Assembly: GCA_900315775.1 (NCBI GenBank)
Contig: ONAJ01000001.1
Span: forward strand, 58,945-122,944
Length of the DNA: 64,000 bases
Direction of reading: 5' to 3'
Source of the DNA: an uncultured Prevotella sp.
GTDB taxonomy: Bacteria > Bacteroidota > Bacteroidia > Bacteroidales > Bacteroidaceae
Part shown: positions 26,270 to 36,184 of the stretch, piece by piece
Layout: every line of letters begins with the position of its first letter
Position numbering within the stretch: the stretch's first letter is position 1
Notes under the pieces: model-generated
What the model was told of the DNA's origin: nothing
The model's database searches: none
What the model saw: only the letters and a program-made list of their open reading frames with translations
Made by a program: the position numbers and the translations under genes

Positions 26270-28920
26270 AAACATTTCTTGAAAGTGTAGCAGAAGACTT
26301 GCTCAACAAGTTTAGCACGAACCTTGCCGACGTTGCTATAGTTTTCCCGAACAAACGTGCTGCCCTATTTCTCAACGAGTATCTTGCACGTAAAGCCCAG
26401 AAACCAATATGGAGTCCTGCATATATTACCATTAGCGAACTGTTCAGACAACAATCGACGTTGGCTGTCGGCGATCAGATAAAACTTATATGCGACTTAC
26501 ATAAAAGTTTTGTTAAGATTACCGGTATAAATGAAACCCTTGATCATTTCTTCTCGTGGGGACAATTGCTGCTTTCTGACTTCGATGATATCGATAAAAA
26601 TATGGCTGATGCTAAACAGGTATTTAGCAATATCAGCAACCTTCACGAATTAGACGATGTGGATTATCTATCTGACAACCAGAGGAAAGCATTAAAATCG
26701 TTCTTCTCAACATTTAATGAGGAACACGAGAGTGAACTGCGTCAACGCTTCCTTCAGCTATGGAGTAGGTTTGAGGAAATTTATAATGATTACAAAGATA
26801 GATTAAATAAGCAGAACATAGCCTATGAAGGTATGCTGTATAGAGAGGTCGCTAATAAAGAAACCTTCTCCCTACCCTACAAAAAATACGTTTTCATCGG
26901 ATTTAATATGCTCCAAAAGGTAGAACAAAAACTGTTTTCAATACTTGAAAAAGAAAATAAGGCTATGTTCTACTGGGATTTCGACAGTTATTACATGAAT
27001 GATAACGAGGCAGGACACTTTATAAAAGAATATCTCGAAAAATTCCCTAACGAACTGAATAACAGAGATGAAGATGTTTATTCGAACCTTGTAAAACAAA
27101 AAAATATAACCTACATTAGTTCACATACTGAGGACTTGCAAGCGAGATATATTGCGCAATGGATTAACGAGAACAATAGAGCTAACGATGGACGCAAGAC
27201 TGCTATTGTAATGTGTGACGAATCGTTGCTGACAACGGTTGTTCATTGTTTGCCTGAAAATATTAGGGATATAAACATAACCACAGGTTTCCCTCTAAAA
27301 CAGACTCTTGTTGCTACGACAATAATTCAAGGATTAAAGGATAAAAGTGTCAAAGAAATAATAAAGAGTCTTCTTGACAGCAGAGAAAGTGTTGCAAATG
27401 AAGAGTCTGATACTAAAAAACAATTCGAGGCAGAAGCGTTATTCAGGGCATATACCCTACTTAATAGAATTGATAAGCTCATTGATGACGGCGACCTTAA
27501 AGTGGACAACATAACACTACAAAGACTTGTGAGTCAGATAATTGGAACTACAACAATTCCATATCATGGAGAACCGATAAAAGGTATTCAGATTATGGGA
27601 GTTCTTGAAACCAGAAATCTGGACTTTGACCACGTCATATTACTCTCTTGCAACGAAGGAAACATGCCTAAAGGACTTAACGACTCGTCGTTTATTCCTC
27701 ACTCAATAAGAAAAGCATTCGAACTCACTACGGTAGAACATAAAACATCCATTTACTCTTACTATTTTCATCGACTATTGCAACGGGCAAAAGATATTAC
27801 AATATTGTATAATAACTCTACAGAGGATGGACATACTGGAGAGATGAGCCGATTTATGCTACAATTGTTAGTGGAAAGTAATCATGACATCAAACAGAAA
27901 GCTCTATTTGCAGGACAAGAACAAAACCTTAAACTGCCAAAAACAATTATAAAGGATAAGAATATAGAAATAGCGCTAAACAAAATTAGCAGCATCTATC
28001 CTACTTCCATAAACAGATATCTAAGATGTCCATTACAATTCTACTATCGCGACATCTTAGGACTTGACGAATTAGAGGATGACGAAGAAGGCACTATTGA
28101 TAATAGAAGTTTCGGAAACATATTCCATAGAGCCTCGCAGCTTGTTTACGAAGATCTAAAAACACGTGTAAATCATGATTATTTTACAAATAATGATTTG
28201 GAGCTTCTGGACAAACATCCTGAGTTAATAGTACTTTCTGTTGATAAAGCTATAAGAGAAGAACTCTTTGATAATGCAGCCGAGATGCCGCAGTTGAACG
28301 GTATTCAGACAATCAACAGAGAAGTTATCATTCACTATATTCATAGACTTATAGAAATTGACAAGAAACTTGTTCCTTTTAAAATCATAGGTACAGAACA
28401 AAAAGTAAATAAAAAGATAACTATTAAGACATCAAACGGAAGCAAAGAGATAAATATAGGCGGATTCATCGACAGACTTGATAAAATCACAGATACAGAA
28501 ACTGGTGAAATAAAAATTAGAGTCGTTGACTATAAGACTGGTTCAAAGGCTTTTAAGAACAACATTGTCGATATTAACGAAATATTCTCGCAAAAAATGA
28601 TTGGTGAGAAACATTCTGACTACTATCTGCAGACCATGCTTTATTCATTGATGGTTCGCAATAGTGACAAATGGAACAAAGATGGTTTACCAGTAATACC
28701 GGCACTATTGTTTATACAACACACCGCTGGTGAGAAATATGACCCGACACTGTGTATTAACAAGGAAAAGATAAGCGATATAAAGGAATTTGAGGCGCAG
28801 TTTACAAAAGAAATAACAAAGCTGCTCGAAGAATTGTTTGACACATCTGTATCATTTATTCCTACTGACGACAGGAAAAGCTGTACTATCTGTCCTTACA
28901 AGCAACTTTGCTTTAACTGA
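26266..28920 (+). CDS. addB: AddB-like PD-(D/E)XK nuclease subunit
   Basis: 884-residue partner of the preceding AddA-like protein. The C-terminal nuclease domain shows GGFIDRLDKI and VVDYKTG (Asp755, Lys757). Cys588 (RYLRCPLQFYYRD) with Cys873, Cys876 and Cys882 (CTICPYKQLC) form the four-cysteine pattern that holds a 4Fe-4S cluster in AddB. The helicase motifs are degenerate, as expected for AddB. The coding region is clearly more AT-rich than genes in the rest of the window. Its last 8 bases overlap the convergent glycosyltransferase gene. Confidence 0.9.
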   Translation: MKTFLESVAEDLLNKFSTNLADVAIVFPNKRAALFLNEYLARKAQKPIWSPAYITISELFRQQSTLAVGDQIKLICDLHKSFVKITGINETLDHFFSWGQLLLSDFDDIDKNMADAKQVFSNISNLHELDDVDYLSDNQRKALKSFFSTFNEEHESELRQRFLQLWSRFEEIYNDYKDRLNKQNIAYEGMLYREVANKETFSLPYKKYVFIGFNMLQKVEQKLFSILEKENKAMFYWDFDSYYMNDNEAGHFIKEYLEKFPNELNNRDEDVYSNLVKQKNITYISSHTEDLQARYIAQWINENNRANDGRKTAIVMCDESLLTTVVHCLPENIRDINITTGFPLKQTLVATTIIQGLKDKSVKEIIKSLLDSRESVANEESDTKKQFEAEALFRAYTLLNRIDKLIDDGDLKVDNITLQRLVSQIIGTTTIPYHGEPIKGIQIMGVLETRNLDFDHVILLSCNEGNMPKGLNDSSFIPHSIRKAFELTTVEHKTSIYSYYFHRLLQRAKDITILYNNSTEDGHTGEMSRFMLQLLVESNHDIKQKALFAGQEQNLKLPKTIIKDKNIEIALNKISSIYPTSINRYLRCPLQFYYRDILGLDELEDDEEGTIDNRSFGNIFHRASQLVYEDLKTRVNHDYFTNNDLELLDKHPELIVLSVDKAIREELFDNAAEMPQLNGIQTINREVIIHYIHRLIEIDKKLVPFKIIGTEQKVNKKITIKTSNGSKEINIGGFIDRLDKITDTETGEIKIRVVDYKTGSKAFKNNIVDINEIFSQKMIGEKHSDYYLQTMLYSLMVRNSDKWNKDGLPVIPALLFIQHTAGEKYDPTLCINKEKISDIKEFEAQFTKEITKLLEELFDTSVSFIPTDDRKSCTICPYKQLCFN

Positions 28921-29932
28921 AAAGCTCTGAATAGCGGTGAATTCGTTTAATATAGTATTTCCAAAGAATACTGAAATCATATCTTTCTGGTACACGAGCT
29001 ACTAATCGTTCTGATTGTAACTTCTCTCGATCAGCCTTAAAGAGAGGTTTCATCTTATGGAAATCACGACGGGCACGAAAGATTGCCTTGAAATCACCCA
29101 CATTAGCATTAAACACAAGTGTCTGGAAAGCAGCGACATAGTCCAACACTTTGCGAACCCTCATAACATGACAAAGTTCACCGTCAGGAAGACACTTGTA
29201 AAGCATCAACAGGTTATTTCTGAAATTAAGGTATGTCTTCCGAGGATTGCCTTTCGGAAGTGTTCCACCACCAAGATGATATACCTTACTGTCAGGGAGA
29301 CATACCACCTTTCTGTCGTAAAGGCGCAACCTCCAGCATAGGTCAATCTCTTCATTATGAGCAAAATAGCGGGCATCCAAACCTCCAACTTTCCAATAAT
29401 CTTTTGAACGAATCATAAGACAAGCTCCTGTTGCCCACAACACTTCTTTTGGTGTATCGTACTGTCCCTCGTCTTGTTCGATGGATTCGAATATTCTTCC
29501 TCTGCAGAAAGGATATCCATATTTATCAATGAAACCGCCACATGCTCCAGCATATTCAAAAGAATTGTTATTAACAACAGAGAGAAGCTTAGGTTGACAT
29601 GCAGCAACTTCCTGATGCGAATCCATATATTCTATAAGTGGCACAAGCCAATGAGAAGTTACTTTGACATCGCTATTTAAAAGGATATAATATTCTGCAT
29701 CTATCTGAGCAAGAGCTTTGTTATAACCTTCTGCAAATCCGAAATTTTTATTAAGGACTATTGTCCGGACTTTTGGATAGTTATCACCTAACCATTGTAG
29801 GGAGTCATCGGTAGAAGCATTATCAGCAATAATTACCACAGCATTATCAAGGGAATGCTCCAGGACTGTAGGAAGATACTCCTCAAGCATCTTCCTGCCA
29901 TTCCAATTAAGAATAACTATTGCTGTCTTCAT
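28913..29932 (-). CDS. Family 2 glycosyltransferase (WbbL-like)
   Basis: GT2 enzyme of 339 residues that probably transfers a sugar, often rhamnose, during surface polysaccharide assembly. The nucleotide-sugar motifs are visible: IVILNWNGRKMLEEYL at the N-terminus, ADNASTDDS, NFGFAEGYNKAL, ILLNSDV (the DxD-like metal site), and ATGACLMIRS with HNEEIDLCWRLR further on. No membrane helix is evident. It starts 1 bp after the carB stop, so it is in the carAB transcription unit; the first gene of that run is a polysaccharide export lipoprotein, which fits an envelope role. Confidence 0.9.
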   Translation of the reverse strand: MKTAIVILNWNGRKMLEEYLPTVLEHSLDNAVVIIADNASTDDSLQWLGDNYPKVRTIVLNKNFGFAEGYNKALAQIDAEYYILLNSDVKVTSHWLVPLIEYMDSHQEVAACQPKLLSVVNNNSFEYAGACGGFIDKYGYPFCRGRIFESIEQDEGQYDTPKEVLWATGACLMIRSKDYWKVGGLDARYFAHNEEIDLCWRLRLYDRKVVCLPDSKVYHLGGGTLPKGNPRKTYLNFRNNLLMLYKCLPDGELCHVMRVRKVLDYVAAFQTLVFNANVGDFKAIFRARRDFHKMKPLFKADREKLQSERLVARVPERYDFSILWKYYIKRIHRYSELFS

Positions 29933-29933
29933 A

Positions 29934-32900
29934 TCAATATTCTCCCCACGCTTTAATGTCTATATCGTCAAGTTTCACTTTACAAAATGCATTTATAAAA
30001 GCAGAAGCAAGACGACTGTTGGTAATTAATGGAACATTAAGGTCAATAGCGGCACGACGAATCTTATAACCATTAGTGAGTTCGTGTGCACTAAGGTCCT
30101 TCGGAATATTCACTACCATATCAATCTCATGATTATGAAGCATATCAAGAGCCTGAGGCTTTGATTCTGGCTCTGATGGCCAATACACGAGAGTGTTCTC
30201 AATTCCATTATCTGCGAGATAACGACTTGTTCCTCCTGTTGCATACAACTCATAGCCGTTATCTACAAGTTGTCGTGCCGCATCCAGCATTTCTGCTTTT
30301 TGTTTTGCAGAACCAGTGGATAGAAGTATGCGTTTCTTCGGAATACGATGACCAACAGAAAGCATTGACTTAAGAAGTGCTGTATTTGTATCGTCACCAA
30401 GACATCCCACCTCGCCTGTTGAAGCCATATCGACACCAAGAACGGGGTCGGCCTTCTGCAAACGGTTGAAAGAGAACTGGGATGCCTTAATACCGACATA
30501 GTCGAGGTCAAACAGATTCTTATGAGGCTTTTCAACGGGTAAGCCAAGCATTATTTTCGTAGCCAGCTCAATAAGGTTTATTTTCAACACCTTTGATACG
30601 AAGGGGAAAGAACGTGATGCACGAAGATTACACTCAATAACCTTAATATCGTTTTCCTTGGCAAGGAACTGAATGTTGAATGGACCGCTGATGTGAAGTT
30701 CTTCGGCAATTTTTCTGCTGATAATCTTTATTCTGCGAACCGTCTCGACATAAAGTTTCTGAGGTGGGAACTGAATAGTTGCGTCACCAGAATGGACTCC
30801 GGCAAACTCTATGTGCTCACTGATTGCATAGGCAATTATCTCACCATTGCGAGCTACGGCATCCATCTCAACCTCTTTTGCATGTTCTATAAACTGACTT
30901 ACCACAACGGGATGGTCTTCACTTACATTGGCAGCCAACTGAAGGAAACGTTCCAACTCTTCCATATTAGAACATACATTCATGGCAGCACCAGAGAGAA
31001 CGTATGATGGACGCACCAAAACAGGGAAGCCTACCTGATCGATAAACTTATGAATATCATCCATTGACGTAAGTGCACTCCACGCAGGCTGGTCAATACC
31101 ATTTCGTCCCAACATGCTTGAGAACTTTGCACGGTCCTCAGCGCCATCAATATCCTGAGCACTTGTTCCCAATATTGGCACTTTCTGTTCATCAAGTCTT
31201 ACAGCGAGATTATTAGGAATCTGTCCGCCTGTAGAAACAATTACTCCGTGCGGCTGTTCTAATTCTATTATATCCATAACGCGCTCAAAGGTGAGCTCGT
31301 CGAAGTATAACCTGTCACACATATCGTAATCTGTAGATACCGTTTCTGGATTATAATTTATCATTACGGAACGATATCCTTCCTTACGAATAGTGTTTAG
31401 AGCCTGAACGCCGCACCAGTCGAACTCTACTGACGAACCAATTCTATATGCTCCCGAGCCAAGAACTATTACAGATTTTTTGTCATCAACGAAACTGATG
31501 TCGTGTGCTATTCCCGAATATGTTACATACAGATAGTTTGTTTGTGCAGGATATTCTGCAGCAAGGGTATCAATCTGTTTCACAACAGGAAGTATTCCAA
31601 GTTGCTTGCGAATAGAACGGATCTCAAGTCCTGCTTTAGCCATATTCTTAGAACGTTCTTCCAAGCCTACAGCACGAGCTATCTGGAAGTCGGTAAAACC
31701 ATATATTTTTGCTTCAAGTAACAATTCTGCAAATCCATCAATACTCACTAAATCTGTCGTTGAAGCACATTTCTTCAGGCGTTCATCGACATCAATAATA
31801 TTCTTCAGTTTCTGAAGGAACCATTTGTCTATTTTGGTCAATTCATGAATACGCTCAATAGTATATTGAGGATGGTGCATCGCCTTTGAAATAATGAAAA
31901 TACGCTTGTCGGTAGGCTCTTTCAGCGCAGCATCAATATCGGGTATTTCAAGTTCTTTATTCTCTACGAAACCATGCATTCCCTGTCCAATCATTCGAAG
32001 ACCTTTCTGTATTGCCTCTTCAAATGTTCGTCCAATAGCCATTACCTCACCTACAGATTTCATTGACGAACCCAATTCCCTGTCAACTCCACGGAATTTT
32101 GACAAGTCCCAACGAGGAATCTTACAAACTACGTAGTCAAGAGCAGGCTCAAAAAATGCGCTTGTTTCTTTTGTTACAGAATTTTTTAGCTCAAATAATC
32201 CGTAACCCATTCCAAGTTTTGCTGCTACGAATGCAAGAGGGTATCCTGTCGCTTTAGAAGCAAGCGCTGAGGAACGTGACAGACGAGCATTTACCTCTAT
32301 AACACGATAATCCTCGCTTACAGGGTCAAAAGCATACTGTACATTACACTCGCCTACGATACCAATATGACGTATAATCTTAATAGCGAGTGCGCGAAGT
32401 TTGTGATACTCTGAATTGGTTAGAGTTTGTGAAGGAGCAATTACTATTGACTCGCCGGTATGAATTCCGAGTGGGTCAAAGTTCTCCATGTTACAAACAG
32501 TAATACAGTTATCATACCTGTCGCGAACAACTTCGTATTCTATCTCTTTCCAACCTTTTAAAGACTTTTCTACAAGCACCTGGGGAGAAAATGAGAAAGC
32601 TTTTTCTGCAAGTTTGTTAAGTTCTTCTTCATTGTCACAAAAACCACTTCCAAGTCCGCCCAAAGCATATGCAGCACGGATGATGACAGGATAGCCTAAC
32701 TGCTTTGCCGCATTACGAGCCTGTTCTATTGTTTCACATGCTTCACTTTTTATGGTTTTTACATCTATCTCGTCGAGTTTCTTAACAAATAACTCACGAT
32801 CCTCTGTGTCGATAATTGCCTGGACAGGAGTTCCAAGTACTTCAACACCATATTTCTCTAAAATACCGTTCTTGTATAGTTCGACGCCACAGTTTAGAGC

Positions 32901-33179
32901 AGTCTGACCTCCAAAAGAAAGAAGAATTCCATCAGGACGTTCTTTCTGGATTACTCGCTCTACAAAATACGGCTGTACGGGCAAATAGTAAATCTGATCA
33001 GCAACACCCTCTGACGTTTGTACTGTTGCAATGTTAGGATTGATGAGTACCGTTTCAACACCTTCTTCACGTAAAGCCTTAAGTGCTTGAGAACCACTAT
33101 AGTCAAATTCTCCTGCCTCACCAATTTTTAATGCTCCAGAACCGAGGAGCAGCACTTTCTTTATATTGTCTTTTTTCAT
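29934..33179 (-). CDS. carB: Carbamoyl-phosphate synthase large subunit
   Basis: 1081-residue large subunit that makes carbamoyl phosphate from ammonia, bicarbonate and two ATP, for pyrimidine and arginine synthesis. The two homologous ATP-grasp halves begin at KVLLLGSGALKIGEAGEFDYSG and at VIVLGSGAYRIGSSVEFDWCG. The C-terminal allosteric (MGS-like) domain begins near RILLSTGSAKQKAEML. Full-length for the family. It overlaps carA by four bases. Confidence 0.98.
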   Translation of the reverse strand: MKKDNIKKVLLLGSGALKIGEAGEFDYSGSQALKALREEGVETVLINPNIATVQTSEGVADQIYYLPVQPYFVERVIQKERPDGILLSFGGQTALNCGVELYKNGILEKYGVEVLGTPVQAIIDTEDRELFVKKLDEIDVKTIKSEACETIEQARNAAKQLGYPVIIRAAYALGGLGSGFCDNEEELNKLAEKAFSFSPQVLVEKSLKGWKEIEYEVVRDRYDNCITVCNMENFDPLGIHTGESIVIAPSQTLTNSEYHKLRALAIKIIRHIGIVGECNVQYAFDPVSEDYRVIEVNARLSRSSALASKATGYPLAFVAAKLGMGYGLFELKNSVTKETSAFFEPALDYVVCKIPRWDLSKFRGVDRELGSSMKSVGEVMAIGRTFEEAIQKGLRMIGQGMHGFVENKELEIPDIDAALKEPTDKRIFIISKAMHHPQYTIERIHELTKIDKWFLQKLKNIIDVDERLKKCASTTDLVSIDGFAELLLEAKIYGFTDFQIARAVGLEERSKNMAKAGLEIRSIRKQLGILPVVKQIDTLAAEYPAQTNYLYVTYSGIAHDISFVDDKKSVIVLGSGAYRIGSSVEFDWCGVQALNTIRKEGYRSVMINYNPETVSTDYDMCDRLYFDELTFERVMDIIELEQPHGVIVSTGGQIPNNLAVRLDEQKVPILGTSAQDIDGAEDRAKFSSMLGRNGIDQPAWSALTSMDDIHKFIDQVGFPVLVRPSYVLSGAAMNVCSNMEELERFLQLAANVSEDHPVVVSQFIEHAKEVEMDAVARNGEIIAYAISEHIEFAGVHSGDATIQFPPQKLYVETVRRIKIISRKIAEELHISGPFNIQFLAKENDIKVIECNLRASRSFPFVSKVLKINLIELATKIMLGLPVEKPHKNLFDLDYVGIKASQFSFNRLQKADPVLGVDMASTGEVGCLGDDTNTALLKSMLSVGHRIPKKRILLSTGSAKQKAEMLDAARQLVDNGYELYATGGTSRYLADNGIENTLVYWPSEPESKPQALDMLHNHEIDMVVNIPKDLSAHELTNGYKIRRAAIDLNVPLITNSRLASAFINAFCKVKLDDIDIKAWGEY

Positions 33180-34249
33180 AATGCCTTAATAAAACGGTCA
33201 AACATAAATTCTGTGTCAACAGGACCACTACATGCCTCTGGGTGGAACTGGCTACTAAACCACGGATTAACATTGTGTTGTATTCCCTCGTTAGAGCCAT
33301 CATTCATGTTTACAAAAAGTTCACGCCAGTCTTTTCCAAGTTTTGTGGCATCTACAGCATATCCGTGATTCTGACTTGTTATATAACAATGGTCTGTGCC
33401 TACTTCGCGAACAGGTTGATTGTGTGAACGATGTCCATATTTCAACTTGTAAATTGTCGCACCTGCAGCCTTAGCCAGGAGTTGGTTACCCATACATATA
33501 CCACATATCGGTTTTCGACTTGAGTTCATATATTTTCGAAGAACAGTTACAGCATCCTCACACATATCTGGGTCGCCAGGACCATTTGCTAAGAACAAAC
33601 CATCAAAGTCCATCGAGGTGTAGTCATAATTCCACGGAACTCTGATAACTTCAACACCTCTATCTATAAGACAACGAATAATGTTGTGCTTTACACCACA
33701 ATCTACAAGAACGACACGTTTTCCTGCTCCCTCATTATATTTGATAATCTCTTTACATGAAACTTTATCTACCCAGTTAACTCCCTCGTATGAAGCCTCG
33801 GGAATATTATTTGGTTCATCATCGAAAATTATCTTTCCCATCATTACTCCTTGTTCACGAAGAACCTTTGTCAACTGACGAGTGTCTATACCTGTTATTC
33901 CAGGAACATGCTCTCTCTTCAGCCAGTCACCAAGACTTTCTACTGCATTCCAATGACTATATTCCTTGCTGTAGTCGCTAACGATTATTGCAGATGCATA
34001 GATTTTATCACTCTCCATGAATGTTGCAAGACCGTTCGGTTCCATCGTAAAAGGTGTAACTCCATAGTTTCCGACAAGGGGATAAGTTAAAGTCATTAAC
34101 TGTCCGGCATACGAAGGGTCCGTTAGTGACTCAGGGTATCCCATCATTGCAGTGTTGAATACAACTTCACCAGCTACAGGTTTCACATATCCAAAAGATT
34201 TCCCGTGGAAAGTTGTACCGTCATCAAGAAGTAATGTAACTTTTCTCAT
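33176..34249 (-). CDS. carA: Carbamoyl-phosphate synthase small subunit
   Basis: Glutamine amidotransferase subunit of 357 residues that supplies ammonia to CarB. The start is ATG 34249 (MRKVTLLLDDGTTFHG); the 14-residue upstream extension would run into the preceding gene and is not family-like. The class I triad region is visible: GICMGNQLL holds the nucleophilic Cys, and SQFHPEA holds the His-x-Glu pair. It lies 7 bp after the purF-like gene. Confidence 0.97.
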   Translation of the reverse strand: MRKVTLLLDDGTTFHGKSFGYVKPVAGEVVFNTAMMGYPESLTDPSYAGQLMTLTYPLVGNYGVTPFTMEPNGLATFMESDKIYASAIIVSDYSKEYSHWNAVESLGDWLKREHVPGITGIDTRQLTKVLREQGVMMGKIIFDDEPNNIPEASYEGVNWVDKVSCKEIIKYNEGAGKRVVLVDCGVKHNIIRCLIDRGVEVIRVPWNYDYTSMDFDGLFLANGPGDPDMCEDAVTVLRKYMNSSRKPICGICMGNQLLAKAAGATIYKLKYGHRSHNQPVREVGTDHCYITSQNHGYAVDATKLGKDWRELFVNMNDGSNEGIQHNVNPWFSSQFHPEACSGPVDTEFMFDRFIKAL

Positions 34250-34256
34250 ATATAAT

Positions 34257-36092
34257 TTAAAATTTTGTCTCGTTTTGATAAACATTCTCAATATAATTCA
34301 CATAAGCCTGATTAACCAGTTTAATTCCTCCCGGAGTAGGATACTTGCCTGTGAAATACCAGTCACCCTTATGTTCGGGACACGCCTCATGGAGTCCTTC
34401 TATCGACTGGAAGACTATCTCTACAGGTGTTTTCATTCCTGCAGGACGTAGTATTTCCACTATTTTACCGTTAATTTCCTCTATGGTAAAAGGCTTGTAA
34501 ATTTCTCTGACACAGTTTTTCATCTGTTCCTTAGGCTTTGTCAACTCGCTCTTACATGCATGATAGGTAGCATCAATGAGTTTATGCATACCACGTTCCT
34601 TGAGAAGTTCAATAGTCGCACGGAAAGCACAAAACTCCTCCAAGCGTGCCATATCAATACCGTAATAGTCCGGGTATCTTATCTGCGGTGAAGAGCTAAC
34701 CATCACTATTTTTTTTAATTTTAATCGATCTAGTATTTTAAATATGCTCTCCTTAAGAGTGGTTCCTCTTACTATACTATCGTCAATTATAACAAGATTA
34801 TCCTTATGTGGTACAACACTTTCATAAGTTATGTCGTACACATGACTTGCAAGATCGTTTCGAGAGTTTCCTTCAGTAATGAATGTACGCAGTTTGATAT
34901 CCTTCCATGCAACCTTCTCAGAACGCACGTAAGTGTGTAGTATGTTCTCAAGTTCTTCTTTTGTAGGCACATGATCCATAGATGATATCTTGCGGATTTT
35001 TTGTTCGTTAAGATATCTCTTGAACCCATTCAACATTCCATAGAAAGCAACTTCTGCAGTATTTGGGATGAACGAAAACACGGTATTCTCAACATCTGCA
35101 TTTATTGCTTTAAGAATTGGCTTCGTAAGTTGTTCTCCAAGTTTCTTACGTTCTTTGTAAATATCTCTGTCCGAACCTCTACTAAAATATATTCTTTCAA
35201 AGGAGCATTTGGAATCACCTTTTTGTTCTATTATTTGTTTTAAGGAGCATTCTCCTGCCCTATTAACTATCAACGCACATCCTGCAGGCAACTCCTCTAT
35301 ATCTTCGCATTCCAAGTCAAACGTTGTTTGTAATACAGGACGTTCACTTGCTAATACAACCATTTCTTCATTTTTATAATAGAATGCGGGACGTATTCCC
35401 CAGGGATCACGCATAGAGAACATTTCGCCACTTCCTGTCATTCCACACATTACGTATCCTCCGTCGAAGTACTGCATGGTTGTCTCTAATACATTACTCA
35501 TTTGGACATGGGCGTCTATATAGTTTGTTATATCCGTTCCTTCAAGTCCAAGTTCTTTAGCCTCAACGAAATTGCGTTCTACTTCCCTGTCAAGTCTGTG
35601 TCCCATCAGCTCCAGCGTAATATAACTGTCACTATATATTCGTGGATATTGTCCTTGTGAAGCAATTTTATCAAATATCTCATCTATATTTGTCATGTTA
35701 AAGTTTCCACAAAGACAAAGGTTTTTTGCTTTCCAATTATTTCTTCTAAGAAATGGATGAACATAATTCAAACCGCTTTTTCCGGTCGTAGAATATCTCA
35801 GGTGTCCCATGTAGATGTCTCCGGCAAAGTCTTTATTAACTTTAGAAAAGATTTCCGTAATCGCATCTTTTCCTTCTGCGCGTTCACGAAACATATATTC
35901 CTTTCCTGGTGTTGTATTCAGCTTTACACTTGCAATACCAGCACCTTCCTGCCCGCGGTTATGCTGCTTTTCCATCATCAGGTATAGTTTGTTAAGCCCA
36001 TAAGCCCACGTGCCGTACTTTGCTTTATAATAATCTAATGGTTTAAGCAATCTTATCATTGCGACACCACATTCATGTTTCAGTTGCTCCAC
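34257..36092 (-). CDS. Amidophosphoribosyltransferase-family protein (long PurF-like)
   Basis: 611-residue PurF-like protein with an N-terminal Ntn glutaminase and a C-terminal phosphoribosyltransferase domain (PRPP motif VIIDDSIVRGTT). In purine synthesis PurF turns PRPP and glutamine into phosphoribosylamine. It is longer than classical PurF (about 470-510), with extra sequence in both domains, as in a second PurF-like group of Bacteroidota. The start is GTG at 36092, directly after an in-frame TAA; it is needed because the nucleophile Cys8 (HECGVAMI) lies before the first internal ATG. Exposing Cys8 would need removal of seven residues. It precedes carA by 7 bp, so purine and pyrimidine entry steps are linked. 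Confidence 0.85.
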   Translation of the reverse strand: MEQLKHECGVAMIRLLKPLDYYKAKYGTWAYGLNKLYLMMEKQHNRGQEGAGIASVKLNTTPGKEYMFRERAEGKDAITEIFSKVNKDFAGDIYMGHLRYSTTGKSGLNYVHPFLRRNNWKAKNLCLCGNFNMTNIDEIFDKIASQGQYPRIYSDSYITLELMGHRLDREVERNFVEAKELGLEGTDITNYIDAHVQMSNVLETTMQYFDGGYVMCGMTGSGEMFSMRDPWGIRPAFYYKNEEMVVLASERPVLQTTFDLECEDIEELPAGCALIVNRAGECSLKQIIEQKGDSKCSFERIYFSRGSDRDIYKERKKLGEQLTKPILKAINADVENTVFSFIPNTAEVAFYGMLNGFKRYLNEQKIRKISSMDHVPTKEELENILHTYVRSEKVAWKDIKLRTFITEGNSRNDLASHVYDITYESVVPHKDNLVIIDDSIVRGTTLKESIFKILDRLKLKKIVMVSSSPQIRYPDYYGIDMARLEEFCAFRATIELLKERGMHKLIDATYHACKSELTKPKEQMKNCVREIYKPFTIEEINGKIVEILRPAGMKTPVEIVFQSIEGLHEACPEHKGDWYFTGKYPTPGGIKLVNQAYVNYIENVYQNETKF

Positions 36093-36145
36093 TTCTTAGT
36101 TATTTTATATTTTCAGTTTTTATACATTTATATATATATTAGCAA

Positions 36146-36184
36146 AAATCGGTAACGTCGAGGTTATTCGACAGTTACCGATTT
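36146..36184 (-). terminator. Terminator or attenuator overlapping the glmS stop codon
   Basis: Outer stem of 11 bp (AAATCGGTAAC with GTTACCGATTT), an inner 5-bp stem (GTCGA/TCGAC) with a one-base bulge, and a 6-nt loop. In the - direction a T-run follows. The glmS TAA (36166-36164) lies at the loop, so the last codons of glmS form the left arm. As purF-like lies only 71 bp further, it may reduce, not stop, transcription into purF-carAB. Confidence 0.75.

Noticed and set aside
28900-28925. Hairpin at the addB/glycosyltransferase convergent end with stop codon in the loop
   Set aside because: Only a 5-bp stem and no T-run on either strand; too weak to call a terminator or to count with the three stop-in-loop cases.
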